The notes below the pieces were generated by a model that was not told the origin of the DNA, searched no databases, and was given only the letters and a program-made list of their open reading frames with translations. A stretch of 40,820 nt of DNA from Thermoleophilia bacterium (lineage in GTDB: Bacteria > Actinomycetota > Thermoleophilia > Miltoncostaeales > Miltoncostaeaceae). The stretch covers positions 1-40,820 of the forward strand of contig JALOLS010000007.1 in assembly GCA_025455865.1 (NCBI GenBank), given 5' to 3'. The translations under genes and the position numbers were made by a program. Numbering within the stretch: the stretch's first letter is position 1; each line of letters starts with the position of its first letter. This document shows, in pieces, positions 20,886 through 29,927 of this stretch.

Positions 20886-22310
20886 TCAGCCGCGCGGAAG
20901 CCGCTCGGGCCCCAGGATCGTGGGGCCGCCGATCACCAGGCCGGGCGGGACCCGCTCCGCGAGCTCGCCGGGGTCCAGCGCCAGGCGCGGGTCGATCTCG
21001 ACCGGGTGGAGCGGCGCCCCATCCGGGTCGCGCGGCACCGCCACCCCCGCCGCCGCGAGCCAGCGCGCGGCCCGGGCCGCCACGTCGCGGGCGGCGCTGG
21101 CCGGCGAGTCGGCCCCCTCGGCGTTCTTGATCGGCGAGAACTCCTCGCCCCGCTCGGCCTCCACGGTCACCGTCCGCTCGGCCAGGGGCAGCGCGTCGAA
21201 GATGAAGGTCTCGAACTTGACCGCGTTGGGCTCGGCCGGGTCGACCACCGAGCCGGAGTCGTCCACGTGGCGCACCTTCTTGACCGCCCGGTGGAACGGG
21301 AGCGCGAGCCCCCCGCCGGTCAGGCGCTCGGCGAAGGCCAGGTCGATGCAGTGGACCGCGATCGAGCCGGCCCAGTAGCGCAGGCCCCCGTCGGGCTCGC
21401 GCGCCTCGGCGAGCTCGTCCGGCAGGTCCGAGTACTCGACGACCGCGGTGCGGCCGTCCACCGTGGCGACCACGCCCATCCGCTCGGACGGGCCGGTCTT
21501 GGCCACCACGACGCTCGACATCTGCGCCCCGCCGAGCAGGTGGTGGCCGATGAGCTCCGGCCGGGCCACCCGCACGAGGGGGTTGTCCACCTGGAAGGTG
21601 TAGATGACCCGGATGCCCCGGGAGCGCATCTCGTCGAGCAGGCCGTGGCGGCGCAGCGCGGCCAGCAGCCCGCCGTGCCCGTCCGGCGAGAGCGCCAGCC
21701 GGTCGGGGGCCTCGCGCAGGATGTCGCCGGTCCGCAGGTCGACGGCCGGCATGGTGCCCTGCACGAAGGGCTGCACGGAGTCCGGCGGGAGGCCGAAGGA
21801 GCCGCAGTCGGCCAGGAACTCGCGGGTGTCCTCGTCGTTCTGGGGCGAGGTCATCAGGTACCAGGGCAGGTCGCACCCGTAGCGGGCCCGCACCGCCTCG
21901 ACCGACGCGGCGTGCTGGGCGAAGAGCGTGCGGCCGCTCACCGGCGCGAACGGGAACATGCCCTTGGGGGCGGCGAACCCCAGGCGCGTGCCCTGGCCGC
22001 CGGCCAGCAGCACCGCGGCCACCGCCCCCTCGCGCAGGGCCTCCTCGCCGGCCTCGCGGGCCCGGCGCTCACGGTCCCGGTCGGCGTCGGTGCGGGGCAG
22101 CCGGACGACCTCGGCCGGGCCGAGCTCCCCCGGGGCGGCCTCCCCGCCGCCGCCGAGCACCAGGTCACGCACGAGCCCCTGGATCTGCCCGAGGTCGAGC
22201 GCCTGCACCTGGGCGGCCAGGCGGGCCCGCGCGGGACCCTCCAGGCCGTCCAGCGCGTCGGCCAGGCGCTCCTGGCCGTGGTCGCGCAGCCGGCGGACGA
22301 GGTCGGGCAT
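20886..22310 (-). CDS. UDP-N-acetylhexosamine/UDP-sugar pyrophosphorylase (UDPGP type 1)
   Basis: A 474-aa nucleotidyltransferase that should form a UDP-sugar and pyrophosphate from UTP and a sugar-1-phosphate. After a helical N-terminus (about 1-95) comes the nucleotide loop LLAGGQGTRLGFAAPKGMFP. Further blocks are WYLMTSPQND, FVQGTMPAVD, LALSPDGHGGLLAAL, YTFQVDNPLVRVA (the VDN that handles the uridine/sugar end), PNAVKFETFIFDALPLA and EEFSPIKNAEGADSP. The last block is characteristic of UAP1-type UDP-GlcNAc/GalNAc pyrophosphorylases of eukaryotes rather than bacterial GlmU or GalU. Substrate is inferred as an N-acetylhexosamine-1-phosphate. ATG at 22310 overlaps the upstream dehydrogenase stop (TGATG), so the two are coupled. 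Confidence 0.88.
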   Translation of the reverse strand: MPDLVRRLRDHGQERLADALDGLEGPARARLAAQVQALDLGQIQGLVRDLVLGGGGEAAPGELGPAEVVRLPRTDADRDRERRAREAGEEALREGAVAAVLLAGGQGTRLGFAAPKGMFPFAPVSGRTLFAQHAASVEAVRARYGCDLPWYLMTSPQNDEDTREFLADCGSFGLPPDSVQPFVQGTMPAVDLRTGDILREAPDRLALSPDGHGGLLAALRRHGLLDEMRSRGIRVIYTFQVDNPLVRVARPELIGHHLLGGAQMSSVVVAKTGPSERMGVVATVDGRTAVVEYSDLPDELAEAREPDGGLRYWAGSIAVHCIDLAFAERLTGGGLALPFHRAVKKVRHVDDSGSVVDPAEPNAVKFETFIFDALPLAERTVTVEAERGEEFSPIKNAEGADSPASAARDVAARAARWLAAAGVAVPRDPDGAPLHPVEIDPRLALDPGELAERVPPGLVIGGPTILGPERLPRG

Positions 22311-23407
22311 CAGGCGGCCAGGCCCGGGGCGACCGCCACCTTGACGACGCCCTCCCGCCGCTCCTCCATCATCCGGTAGCCCTCGGCGGCCCGGTCGATG
22401 GGGAGCGTGTGGGTGAGCATGGGCGCCGGGTCGAGCCGGCCGGCCTCGACCAGGCCGAGCAGCTCGTCGAAGTAGTGCGGGCCGGGCACCAGCCCGCCGG
22501 TGATCCGGATGTTGCGCAGGAACTGGTCGAACCAGTTGATGGCCGGCGTCTTGCCCATGAAGTGGTCCATCCCCAGGCACGAGATGGCCCCGCCGGCCCG
22601 CACGCAGGCGTGGGCGGCCTCCATCGACGCGGTGCCGGAGATCGTGTCGATGACCGCGTGGGCGCCCTCGCCCCCGGTCAGCTCCATCACCTGGGCGCGG
22701 ATCTCCTCGGTGTCACGCGAGGTGACCACCGCGGTCGCCCCGAGCGCGGTGGCCCGCTCCAGCCGGTCCGGGTGGTGGCCCAGGCAGATCACCGCCGAGG
22801 CGTCCTTCGCCGCGGCGCCGTGGACCGCCGAGAGGCCGACGGCGCCGTCGCCGATGACGACCACCCGGTCGCCGGGCTGCACGCCGGCCCCCACCAGCCC
22901 GTGCCACGCGGTGGACATCACGTCGACCAGCGGCAGGACGGTCGGCCGGCGCGCCTCCCCGCGGAGCGACTCGGGGATGGGGTGCAGGGTCGAGGCGGCG
23001 AGCGGCACCCGGACGAACTCCGACTGGCCGCCCTCCACCGCGCCCCCGTGCTGCCACACCCGCGGAGCCCAGCCGAACAGCGACCAGCTCGCGCAGGAGC
23101 TCTGCAGGCCCTCGGCGCAGTAGGTGCAGGTGCCGTCGCACACGCAGCAGGAGGCCATGACCTCGTCGCCCGGGGCGAGGCCGGCGACCTCGGGGCCGAC
23201 CTCCTCGACGATCCCGATGAACTCGTGCCCGAGCCGGCCGCCCGGGGCGAAGCCGAACTGCGCGCCGGCGTGGTAGATGTGCAGGTCGGAGCCGCAGATG
23301 CCGGCGAGCGTGACCCGCACGACGGCGTCGGTGGGCCGCTCGATGCGGGGGTCGGGCACGTCGTCGACGCGCACGTCCTCGTTGCCGTGGAAGGTCAGCC
23401 CGCGCAT
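22310..23407 (-). CDS. Zinc-dependent alcohol dehydrogenase
   Basis: A 365-aa medium-chain dehydrogenase. Catalytic zinc ligands lie in AGICGSDLHIYH and GRLGHEFIGIVEE; the structural zinc lobe is the Cys-rich VMASCCVCDGTCTYCAEG. The NAD-binding fold has GVQPGDRVVVIGDGAVGLSAV and then a short loop (CLGHHPDRLERA). The block MDHFMGKTPAINWFDQFLRNIRITGG is typical of the sub-group annotated as zinc-dependent dehydrogenase or formaldehyde-type alcohol dehydrogenase; substrate unknown. ATG at 23407 follows GGAGG at good spacing. It is the first gene of a two-gene minus-strand operon with the UDP-sugar pyrophosphorylase, and is divergent from the OsmC operon (59 nt between starts), so the two promoters overlap. 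Confidence 0.93.
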   Translation of the reverse strand: MRGLTFHGNEDVRVDDVPDPRIERPTDAVVRVTLAGICGSDLHIYHAGAQFGFAPGGRLGHEFIGIVEEVGPEVAGLAPGDEVMASCCVCDGTCTYCAEGLQSSCASWSLFGWAPRVWQHGGAVEGGQSEFVRVPLAASTLHPIPESLRGEARRPTVLPLVDVMSTAWHGLVGAGVQPGDRVVVIGDGAVGLSAVHGAAAKDASAVICLGHHPDRLERATALGATAVVTSRDTEEIRAQVMELTGGEGAHAVIDTISGTASMEAAHACVRAGGAISCLGMDHFMGKTPAINWFDQFLRNIRITGGLVPGPHYFDELLGLVEAGRLDPAPMLTHTLPIDRAAEGYRMMEERREGVVKVAVAPGLAA

Positions 23408-23440
23408 TCGGCCTCCGGCGGATCGTGGTCGGGACCGGCG

Positions 23441-23446
23441 TAGTAT
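23441..23446 (+). promoter_or_regulatory. -10 element for the OsmC operon
   Basis: TAGTAT followed by a 20-nt leader with GGAGG before the ATG at 23467. The same AT-rich spot is the only AT-rich sequence between the two divergent genes and probably serves both directions. Confidence 0.4.
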
Positions 23447-23466
23447 CGCGAACGGGTGGAGGTCGC

Positions 23467-23961
23467 ATGACACTTTCGGACCGGGTGGAGGACCTTCGGT
23501 CCCGCCTGCGCGCGGAGCCGGACCGGGCCCGCATCACCGTGCGGACCACGGCGGCGCTGGAGGGCGGCATGCGCTGCGAGGCGCCGTTCCGCCGCCACAC
23601 CGTGGTCGCCGACGAGCCGCCCTCGGTGGGGGGCACCGACACCGCGCCCAACCCGCTGGAGCTCGCCATCGGGTCGCTGGCCACCTGCCAGGCCATCACC
23701 TACCAGGTGTGGGCGCAGATCCTCGGCATCAAGGTCGACCGGATCGAGGTCGACGCCGAGGGCGACATCGACGTCGGCAAGTTCATGGGCACGGCCGAGG
23801 GCGCCGAGGCCGGGTTCACCGGCATCCGCCTGCGCGTGCGGCTGACCGGGCCCGAGGATGAGGCGCGCTACCGCGAGCTGGAGGAGGCCGTGGACACCCA
23901 CTGCCCCGTGCTCGACCTGGTGAGCCGCCCGGTGCCGGTGGAGCGGATGCCCCCCGGGTGA
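23467..23961 (+). CDS. OsmC-family protein
   Basis: A 164-aa OsmC/Ohr-fold protein. The two family cysteines are seen: Cys74 in ELAIGSLATCQAIT on the central helix and Cys146 in DTHCPVLDLVS. The first would be the peroxidatic Cys and the second the resolving one, as in peroxidases that reduce organic hydroperoxides with a dihydrolipoyl or thiol partner. The N-terminal part has the substrate-facing RTTAALEGGMRCEAPF and the PPSVGGTDTAPNPLEL loop common to YhfA/OsmC-like proteins. Ohr versus OsmC-like cannot be settled by eye. ATG at 23467 has GGAGG 6 nt upstream. Its TGA overlaps the GTG of the phosphatase gene (GTGA), so it heads a three-gene operon with the LMW-phosphatase and the fructosamine kinase. 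Confidence 0.9.
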   Translation: MTLSDRVEDLRSRLRAEPDRARITVRTTAALEGGMRCEAPFRRHTVVADEPPSVGGTDTAPNPLELAIGSLATCQAITYQVWAQILGIKVDRIEVDAEGDIDVGKFMGTAEGAEAGFTGIRLRVRLTGPEDEARYRELEEAVDTHCPVLDLVSRPVPVERMPPG

Positions 23962-24446
23962 GCGCCCCGGTGCGGATCTGCTTCGTGTGCCTGGGCAACA
24001 TCTGCCGCTCCCCCACCGCCGAGGCGGTGATGGCCCACCGGCTCGCCGAGGCCGGCCTGGACGGCCTCGTGGTCGTCGAGAGCGCCGGCACCGGGAACTG
24101 GCACATCGGCGAGCCGGCCGACGCCCGGGCCCGGGCCGAGGCGGGCCGGCGGGGCATCCCCATGTCCGGCCGCGCGCAACAGTTCACCCGCGCGGACTTC
24201 GCGCGCTTCGACCTGGTGCTCGCGATGGACGCCGAGAACGTCGCGGCGCTCCGGCGGATCGCCCCGGCGGAGGCCGCGGACCGGGTGCGCCTGTTCCGCT
24301 CGTTCGACCCGGACGCCGCCCACCACGAGGTGCCCGACCCCTACTTCGGTGGCGAGGACGGGTTCACGGCGGTGTTCGACATGGTCGACGCGGCCTGCCG
24401 GGGGCTGATCGACCACCTGCGTGCCGGACCGCTCCGGGATCGCTGA
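23958..24446 (+). CDS. Low-molecular-weight protein-tyrosine-phosphatase family protein
   Basis: A 162-aa phosphatase with the full P-loop CLGNICRSP near the N-terminus (Cys11 nucleophile, Arg17) and the general-acid Asp127 in VPDPYFGG. The intervening SAGTGNWHIGEPAD and FDLVLAMDAENV are family typical. Members dephosphorylate phosphotyrosine, but the human LMW-PTP-A protein has also been shown to act as a protein-ribulosamine-5-phosphatase. The neighbour here is a fructosamine-kinase family gene, so a role in repair of glycated proteins is a fair inference. GTG at 23958 overlaps the OsmC stop by 4 nt; the 3' end overlaps the kinase gene by 26 nt. Confidence 0.94.
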   Translation: MSAPVRICFVCLGNICRSPTAEAVMAHRLAEAGLDGLVVVESAGTGNWHIGEPADARARAEAGRRGIPMSGRAQQFTRADFARFDLVLAMDAENVAALRRIAPAEAADRVRLFRSFDPDAAHHEVPDPYFGGEDGFTAVFDMVDAACRGLIDHLRAGPLRDR

Positions 24447-25284
24447 ACGGGTCGGCCGGGCGCTCGGCGCGGCCCCGGCCGCGGTGCGCCCCGCGCGCGG
24501 CGGCGACGTCAACCGGGCGATGCACCTCGACCTGGCCGACGGCCGCGCGGTGTTCGTCAAGCACCGCCCGGATCCCGCGCCGGGGATGTACCGGGCCGAG
24601 GCCGACGGCCTGGAGTGGCTGGCCGCCGCCGGGGCGGTCCGCGTGCCGCGGGTGCTCGCGGTCGACGAGGGCTTCCTGGCGCTGGAGCGGATCACCCCGG
24701 CGCGGCCGGCCCCCGGCCACGACGAGCGCCTGGGCCGGGGGCTCGCCGCCCTGCACGCGGCCGGGGCGCCGGCCTTCGGGCTGGATCGCGACACCTGGAT
24801 CGCGACGGTCCCCATGCCCAACGGCCCGCTCCCGGACTGGCCGGCCTTCTACGGCGCACGGCGGATCGCCCCCCTCGCCCGCGCCGCCCGCGACGGCGGG
24901 CTGATCGGACCCCAGACCGCCGCGCGGCTGGACCGGGTGGTCGCGCGCCTGGCGGACCTCTGCGGCCCGCCCGAGCCGCCCGCGCGCCTCCACGGCGACC
25001 TGTGGGGCGGGAACGCCATGTGCGACGAGCGCGGCGCCCCGGTGCTGGTGGACCCGGCCGCCTACGGCGGCCACCGGGAGGCCGACCTGGCGATGATGCG
25101 CCTGTTCGGGGGCTTCGGCGCCCGGGTGTTCGCCGCCTACGCCGAGGCCGCCCCGCTCGCCCCGGGTCATGAGGACCGCGTCGAGCTCCACCAGCTCTTC
25201 CCGCTGCTGGTCCACGTGCTGCTGTTCGGGGGCGGCTACGCCGGCCAGGTCGACCGGGCCGCCCGGCGCTACGCGGGCCGGTGA
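24421..25284 (+). CDS. Fructosamine/ketosamine-3-kinase family protein
   Basis: A 287-aa kinase of the aminoglycoside-phosphotransferase fold. The nucleotide lysine is in GRAVFVKHRPD, the catalytic loop is HGDLWGGN (His191, Asp193) and the metal Asp follows in PVLVDPAAYGGHREADLAMM; the C-terminal QLFPLLVHVLLFGGGY completes the family pattern. HGDLWxGN is specific to fructosamine-3-kinase relatives. Bacterial members phosphorylate ribulosamines or erythrulosamines on protein lysines, which then fall apart and free the lysine. GTG at 24421 is used; it lies inside the end of the phosphatase gene (26-nt overlap), so the two are tightly coupled. Convergent with the tandem hydrolase gene, 7 nt away. 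Confidence 0.93.
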   Translation: MPDRSGIAERVGRALGAAPAAVRPARGGDVNRAMHLDLADGRAVFVKHRPDPAPGMYRAEADGLEWLAAAGAVRVPRVLAVDEGFLALERITPARPAPGHDERLGRGLAALHAAGAPAFGLDRDTWIATVPMPNGPLPDWPAFYGARRIAPLARAARDGGLIGPQTAARLDRVVARLADLCGPPEPPARLHGDLWGGNAMCDERGAPVLVDPAAYGGHREADLAMMRLFGGFGARVFAAYAEAAPLAPGHEDRVELHQLFPLLVHVLLFGGGYAGQVDRAARRYAGR

Positions 25285-25291
25285 GCCGGGC

Positions 25292-27175
25292 TCAGGCCCG
25301 GGCGGCCAGCCAGCCGCCGACCGCGCCGACCACCTGCTCATGCGCCCCCTGGAAGGGGTGCCCGGTGCCGGGGATCATCGCCACGGTCACGTCCGGGTTC
25401 CCCGCCGCGCGGGCGGCCTCGGCCAGCCGGGCGGCGTCGGGCGGGTCGACGATCACGTCCCCGTCGCCCTGCACCAGCAGCACCGGCGCCGGGCAGGCGC
25501 CGATGTGGCGGTGGCTCATCGCGTCGACCGCCTCCGGGCCCCGGGAGTGCCACCAGGTGCGCGCGGTGTAGACCCCGCAGAAGCGCGGCTCGTCGCGGGG
25601 GCCGTAGAGGCGCCGGATGACCAGCGCCTCGTCGGCGCGGCCGGGATCCGACCCGGCCCAGGCCAGGTCCCGGGCGAGGTCCGCGTACGCCGGCGTCGCC
25701 CCCCCGGCCGCCATGCGCGCCCGGGTGGACTCCGGCAGGCTCCACGCGCACCCCAGCGTGACCAGGCCGCGGAGGGGGAGGGGGAGCGGGCCGGCCGCCG
25801 CCCGCACGGCCAGCACCGCCCCGAGCGAGTACCCGCTGACCACCACGTGGTCGAACCCGTGGTCGGCCAGGCACCCGACGGCCGCGGCGACGTCGAGGAG
25901 CGCGTCCTCGAAGACCGCCTCCCCGAAGAGCTGGGAGACGTTCCCGATCCGGGTGGTCACCGAGAGCAGCGGGAACCCGGCGGCGGCGAGGGGCTCGGGC
26001 AGGAACCGCAGGGCCCCGACCGTCATGTTGCCCTGGTTGCCGTGCAGGTGCACGACCGCGGTGCGCCGGCCGGAGGCCCGTGCCCGCTCCTCGGCGGCGC
26101 CCCAGTCCACGTGCAGGAGCGCGTCGTGCTCCACCCCGTCGGCGGCGGCGACGGTGAGCGGCCGCACCCCCGTCCCCCGCACCAGGTGCCGGCGCGGCGC
26201 CGGGGGCGCGCCGTCGCGGGGCAGCGCGTCGATCCAGCGCGCGGCCCGCTCGGCCACCTCGGGCACCCGCCCCCAGAACACGTGGTCGGCGCCCTCCACG
26301 TGGTCCAGGTGGACCGGCACCCCCGCCTCGCGGGCCCGCCGGGCCAGGGCGTGGCCGTCGCCCGCGGGCAGGACCGGGTCGGCCCCGGCCTGGATCAGGG
26401 CGACCGGCACGCCCACCGCGCCGATCCGCTCGGCCGACACCGCGTGCGCCTGCCCGGGCCCGCGGCAGTCCCACCACGTGCGGTGGGTCCACATCTCGCA
26501 GTCGGTGGCCGCCTCGGTGGGGCCGGCCCCGCGGCGCACCAGCACCACGTCGTCGCGGGCGGCGGCCGGGTCGTCGCCGAGGGCCGCCCGCGCCGCCCGC
26601 TCCATCTCTGCGAAGGAGGGGTCCGACCCGTACCGGGCCCAGCGCTCGGCCAGCGACCGCCGCAGCGAGTAGGGGTGGGCCACGGTGCACAGGCCGACGA
26701 CCTCGGGCGCCCGCCGCAGCGCCTGCCAGTTGGTCACCATCGTCGCGCCCATCGAGTGGCCCACCCCCACCACGCGGCGGAAGCCCCGCGCCCGGAGCAG
26801 CGCGAGGGCCGCGTCGAGGTCGAGCGGGGTCTGGTGGATCAGCCCGCCGCCGTAGACCACCCCGAACCCGGCCATACGCGTGTTGCACGCCAGCACCGGG
26901 AACCCGGCGTGGGCCAGGTCGAAGGCCAGGCGGCGGGTGACGCCGCCCAGGTAGTTCCCCATGGACCCGTGCACGAGCAGGAGGGCGGTGTCGGCCCGCT
27001 CCGGGAGCATCCGGCGCGGCAGCCACAGCAGGCCGTCCCAGGCGTGGCCGTCGGCGGTGTGGACCACGACCGCCTCGGTCAGCGAGGCGTCGTCGTCGCG
27101 CCCGAAGGCGGTGTGCGGCCGCGCGCCGTCGCGCGCCTCGATGCGCCCGGGGCGCGGCGGCGGCCCGCCGGTCAC
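25292..27175 (-). CDS. Tandem alpha/beta hydrolase (two complete domains)
   Basis: A 627-aa protein made of two alpha/beta hydrolase domains. Domain 1 (about 35-320): oxyanion-hole LLVHGSMGN, nucleophile elbow VGHSMGAT (Ser141), acid AGADPVLP (Asp266) and His298 in GADHVFWG. Domain 2 (about 335-627): VHLHGNQGNM, SGYSLGAVLA (Ser450), QGDGDVIVD (Asp573) and His606 in PGTGHPFQG. Both triads look intact. Each domain also has a WW-x2-RGP cap motif (TWWDCRGP and TWWHSRGP) about 307 residues apart, so the gene arose by duplication of one hydrolase. No signal peptide; cytoplasmic. Substrate unknown (ester, thioester or peptide-like). The frame runs on upstream, but GTG at 27175 overlaps the hemQ stop (GTGA) and precedes the first domain. 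Confidence 0.88.
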   Translation of the reverse strand: MTGGPPPRPGRIEARDGARPHTAFGRDDDASLTEAVVVHTADGHAWDGLLWLPRRMLPERADTALLLVHGSMGNYLGGVTRRLAFDLAHAGFPVLACNTRMAGFGVVYGGGLIHQTPLDLDAALALLRARGFRRVVGVGHSMGATMVTNWQALRRAPEVVGLCTVAHPYSLRRSLAERWARYGSDPSFAEMERAARAALGDDPAAARDDVVLVRRGAGPTEAATDCEMWTHRTWWDCRGPGQAHAVSAERIGAVGVPVALIQAGADPVLPAGDGHALARRAREAGVPVHLDHVEGADHVFWGRVPEVAERAARWIDALPRDGAPPAPRRHLVRGTGVRPLTVAAADGVEHDALLHVDWGAAEERARASGRRTAVVHLHGNQGNMTVGALRFLPEPLAAAGFPLLSVTTRIGNVSQLFGEAVFEDALLDVAAAVGCLADHGFDHVVVSGYSLGAVLAVRAAAGPLPLPLRGLVTLGCAWSLPESTRARMAAGGATPAYADLARDLAWAGSDPGRADEALVIRRLYGPRDEPRFCGVYTARTWWHSRGPEAVDAMSHRHIGACPAPVLLVQGDGDVIVDPPDAARLAEAARAAGNPDVTVAMIPGTGHPFQGAHEQVVGAVGGWLAARA

Positions 27176-27948
27176 CGGGTGAGGCCGCTCCGGGCGAGCG
27201 CCGCCTCGGGGTCCATCACCAGGCCGACGAAGAACGGGCCGAACTCCCCGTAGCGGGCGCTGACCTCGTCGAAGCGCATCTCGTACACGATCTGCTTGAC
27301 CGGCACCGGGTCGTCGGCCAGCAGGGTGACGCCCCACTCCCAGTCGTCCAGGCCGGTGGAGCCGGTGATGAGCTGCAGGATGCGCCCCGCGTAGGCGCGT
27401 CCGACCCGGGCGTGGCCCTGCATGAGGGCCTTGCGCGCCGCGAAGTCGAGCGAGTACCAGTTGTCGGCGCCCTCGCGGCGCTTGGACATGGGGTAGAAGG
27501 CGATGACCTTGCGCCGGGGCAGCCGCGGGTGCAGCCGCGCGTCGCGGTAGTGGGCCATGCGATCGCGCCAGGCGGCCATGCGGTCCTCGTCGGCCGCCTC
27601 GCCGGCCGCCGCCAGCCGGGCGCGCTCGTCGTCCTCGGTCGAGGTGTACTCGCTGCCCTCGGTGAGCGACACGAACGAGTAGGCGCACTCGACCGGCCCG
27701 GCCAGGATGCGCTTGGTGAGCCGGTCGAGGCGGTCGAGGTCCGGGCCCAGGCACATGAACCCGAGGTCGGCGCGGCCCCCGAGCACCGAGCACGCGACGA
27801 CCTGGTTGGGCTCCTCGGCGGTGAACTCGGCGATGGCGTCGACCACGTCCCCGGCCCCCGGCTCGCCCCGCCGGGCGCGCAGGAACAGGTGCACCACCCC
27901 CCAGCCCTCGGAGGGCCGGACCCCGTCCGTCGTCGCCGCATCGTCCAC
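27172..27948 (-). CDS. hemQ: Coproheme decarboxylase HemQ/ChdC
   Basis: A 258-aa chlorite-dismutase-family protein. In monoderm bacteria HemQ oxidatively removes two propionates of coproheme III to give haem b, the final step of the coproporphyrin-dependent pathway. Visible signatures are the catalytic tyrosine block FYPMSKRR followed by ADNWYSL, the haem-ligand histidine region ALMQGHARVGRAYAGR and the long conserved stretches ILQLITGSTGLDDWEWG and VYEMRFDEVSARYGEFGPFF. The actinobacterial type is indicated by SKRR. The frame is open far upstream; GTG at 27948 is chosen because it precedes the ferredoxin-like first domain (GWGVVHLFLRARRG) and because TACCGT ends 8 nt upstream. Its TGA overlaps the start of the tandem hydrolase. 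No other haem gene is in the window. Confidence 0.94.
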   Translation of the reverse strand: MDDAATTDGVRPSEGWGVVHLFLRARRGEPGAGDVVDAIAEFTAEEPNQVVACSVLGGRADLGFMCLGPDLDRLDRLTKRILAGPVECAYSFVSLTEGSEYTSTEDDERARLAAAGEAADEDRMAAWRDRMAHYRDARLHPRLPRRKVIAFYPMSKRREGADNWYSLDFAARKALMQGHARVGRAYAGRILQLITGSTGLDDWEWGVTLLADDPVPVKQIVYEMRFDEVSARYGEFGPFFVGLVMDPEAALARSGLTR

Positions 27949-27956
27949 GGGCGCGG

Positions 27957-27962
27957 ACGGTA
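27957..27962 (-). promoter_or_regulatory. -10 element of leaderless promoter (hemQ)
   Basis: TACCGT on the minus strand ends 8 nt before the GTG at 27948. Confidence 0.45.
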
Positions 27963-28002
27963 CCGCCTTGCGCCGCCGGACCGCCCGCGGCACCGTGGAG
28001 GC

Positions 28003-28299
28003 GTGGCCGGTCCGGACGACTTCGACCCCGGAGGCGCGTTCCGCGCCCAGGTGCGGGACTCGCTCGCATCCGACCCGATGCCCGCGCTCAGCACGCTGGC
28101 CGGCCGCCTCGGGATCCCGGTTGAGCAGGTCGTCCACTTCGCCCTGCACCGCTGGGCGTCCGCCGGGTCGGAGGCGCTCCTGGCCGGGCCGCCCGAGGTC
28201 CTGGGCGCGCTCCGCGACGCCGCCGAGGCCGGCGACCTCGACCGGGTGCGCGGCATCGCCCGCTTCCTGCTCTCCGCGTATGAGGAGGACCCCGCATGA
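28003..28299 (+). CDS. Hypothetical protein with HTH-like segment, 98 aa
   Basis: GTG at 28003 starts a 98-residue protein; a GGAGG lies directly before it but is too close for an ideal binding site. The N-terminus is acidic (AGPDDFDPGGAFRAQVRD), followed by ALSTLAGRLGIPVEQVVHFALHRWAS, which has the length and pattern of a helix-turn-helix, and a helical C-terminus LGALRDAAEAGDLDRVRGIARFLLSAYEEDP. DNA binding is only a suggestion. I do not recognise the family. Its TGA overlaps the ATG of the DUF427 gene (ATGA), so it is co-translated with it. Divergent from hemQ with 54 nt between starts. Confidence 0.65.
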   Translation: MAGPDDFDPGGAFRAQVRDSLASDPMPALSTLAGRLGIPVEQVVHFALHRWASAGSEALLAGPPEVLGALRDAAEAGDLDRVRGIARFLLSAYEEDPA

Positions 28300-28796
28300 G
28301 GAGGCCTCGTGGCGCCGTCGTCCCCGGCCCGGGCCAGGAGTCGGTGTGGGACTACCCCCGCCCGCCGCTGCTCGAGCCCACGCCGCGGCGCATCCGGGTC
28401 GTCCTGGGCGGGGAGGTGGTCGCCGACACCACGCGGGCATGGCGGGTGTGCGAGACCAGCCACCCGCCCTCCTACTACGTCCCGCGCGAGGACTGCGCCC
28501 CCGGGGCCCTGGTGCCCGCCGCGGGGTCGAGCGTCTGCGAGTGGAAGGGCCCGGCCGCCTACCTGACCGTGCGCGCGGGCGGGCGGGTGGCCGAGCGGGC
28601 GGCCTGGACCTACCCCGACCCGAGCCCCCGGTTCGCCCCGATCGCCGGCCACGTGGCCTTCTACCCGGCGCTCATGGACGAGTGCTGGGTCGGGGACGTG
28701 CGGGCGGCGCCGCAGGAGGGCGGCTTCTACGGCGGCTGGGTCACCCCCGACGTGGTCGGCCCGTTCAAGGGCGGGCCGGGTACCTGGGGGTGGTGA
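28296..28796 (+). CDS. DUF427 domain protein
   Basis: A 166-aa protein with the DUF427 pattern: SVWDYPRPPLLEPTPRRIRVVLGGEVVADT, RAWRVCETSHPPSYYVPREDC, SVCEWKGPAAYLTVRAGG, AAWTYPDPSPRFAPIAGHVAFYPALMD and a C-terminal Gly-rich tail. The W-x2-PRPP opening, the CEWKG block and the AWxYPxP block are the fold's conserved lines. The family is small, soluble and of unknown biochemical function; it is often found near redox or nucleotide-handling genes but with no fixed partner. ATG at 28296 overlaps the stop of the preceding 98-aa gene. The gene ends 3 nt before the stop of the convergent sugar dehydrogenase gene, leaving no room for a separate terminator. Confidence 0.9.
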   Translation: MRRPRGAVVPGPGQESVWDYPRPPLLEPTPRRIRVVLGGEVVADTTRAWRVCETSHPPSYYVPREDCAPGALVPAAGSSVCEWKGPAAYLTVRAGGRVAERAAWTYPDPSPRFAPIAGHVAFYPALMDECWVGDVRAAPQEGGFYGGWVTPDVVGPFKGGPGTWGW

Positions 28797-28799
28797 GGC

Positions 28800-29923
<1,124 letters not shown>

Positions 29924-29927
<4 letters not shown>

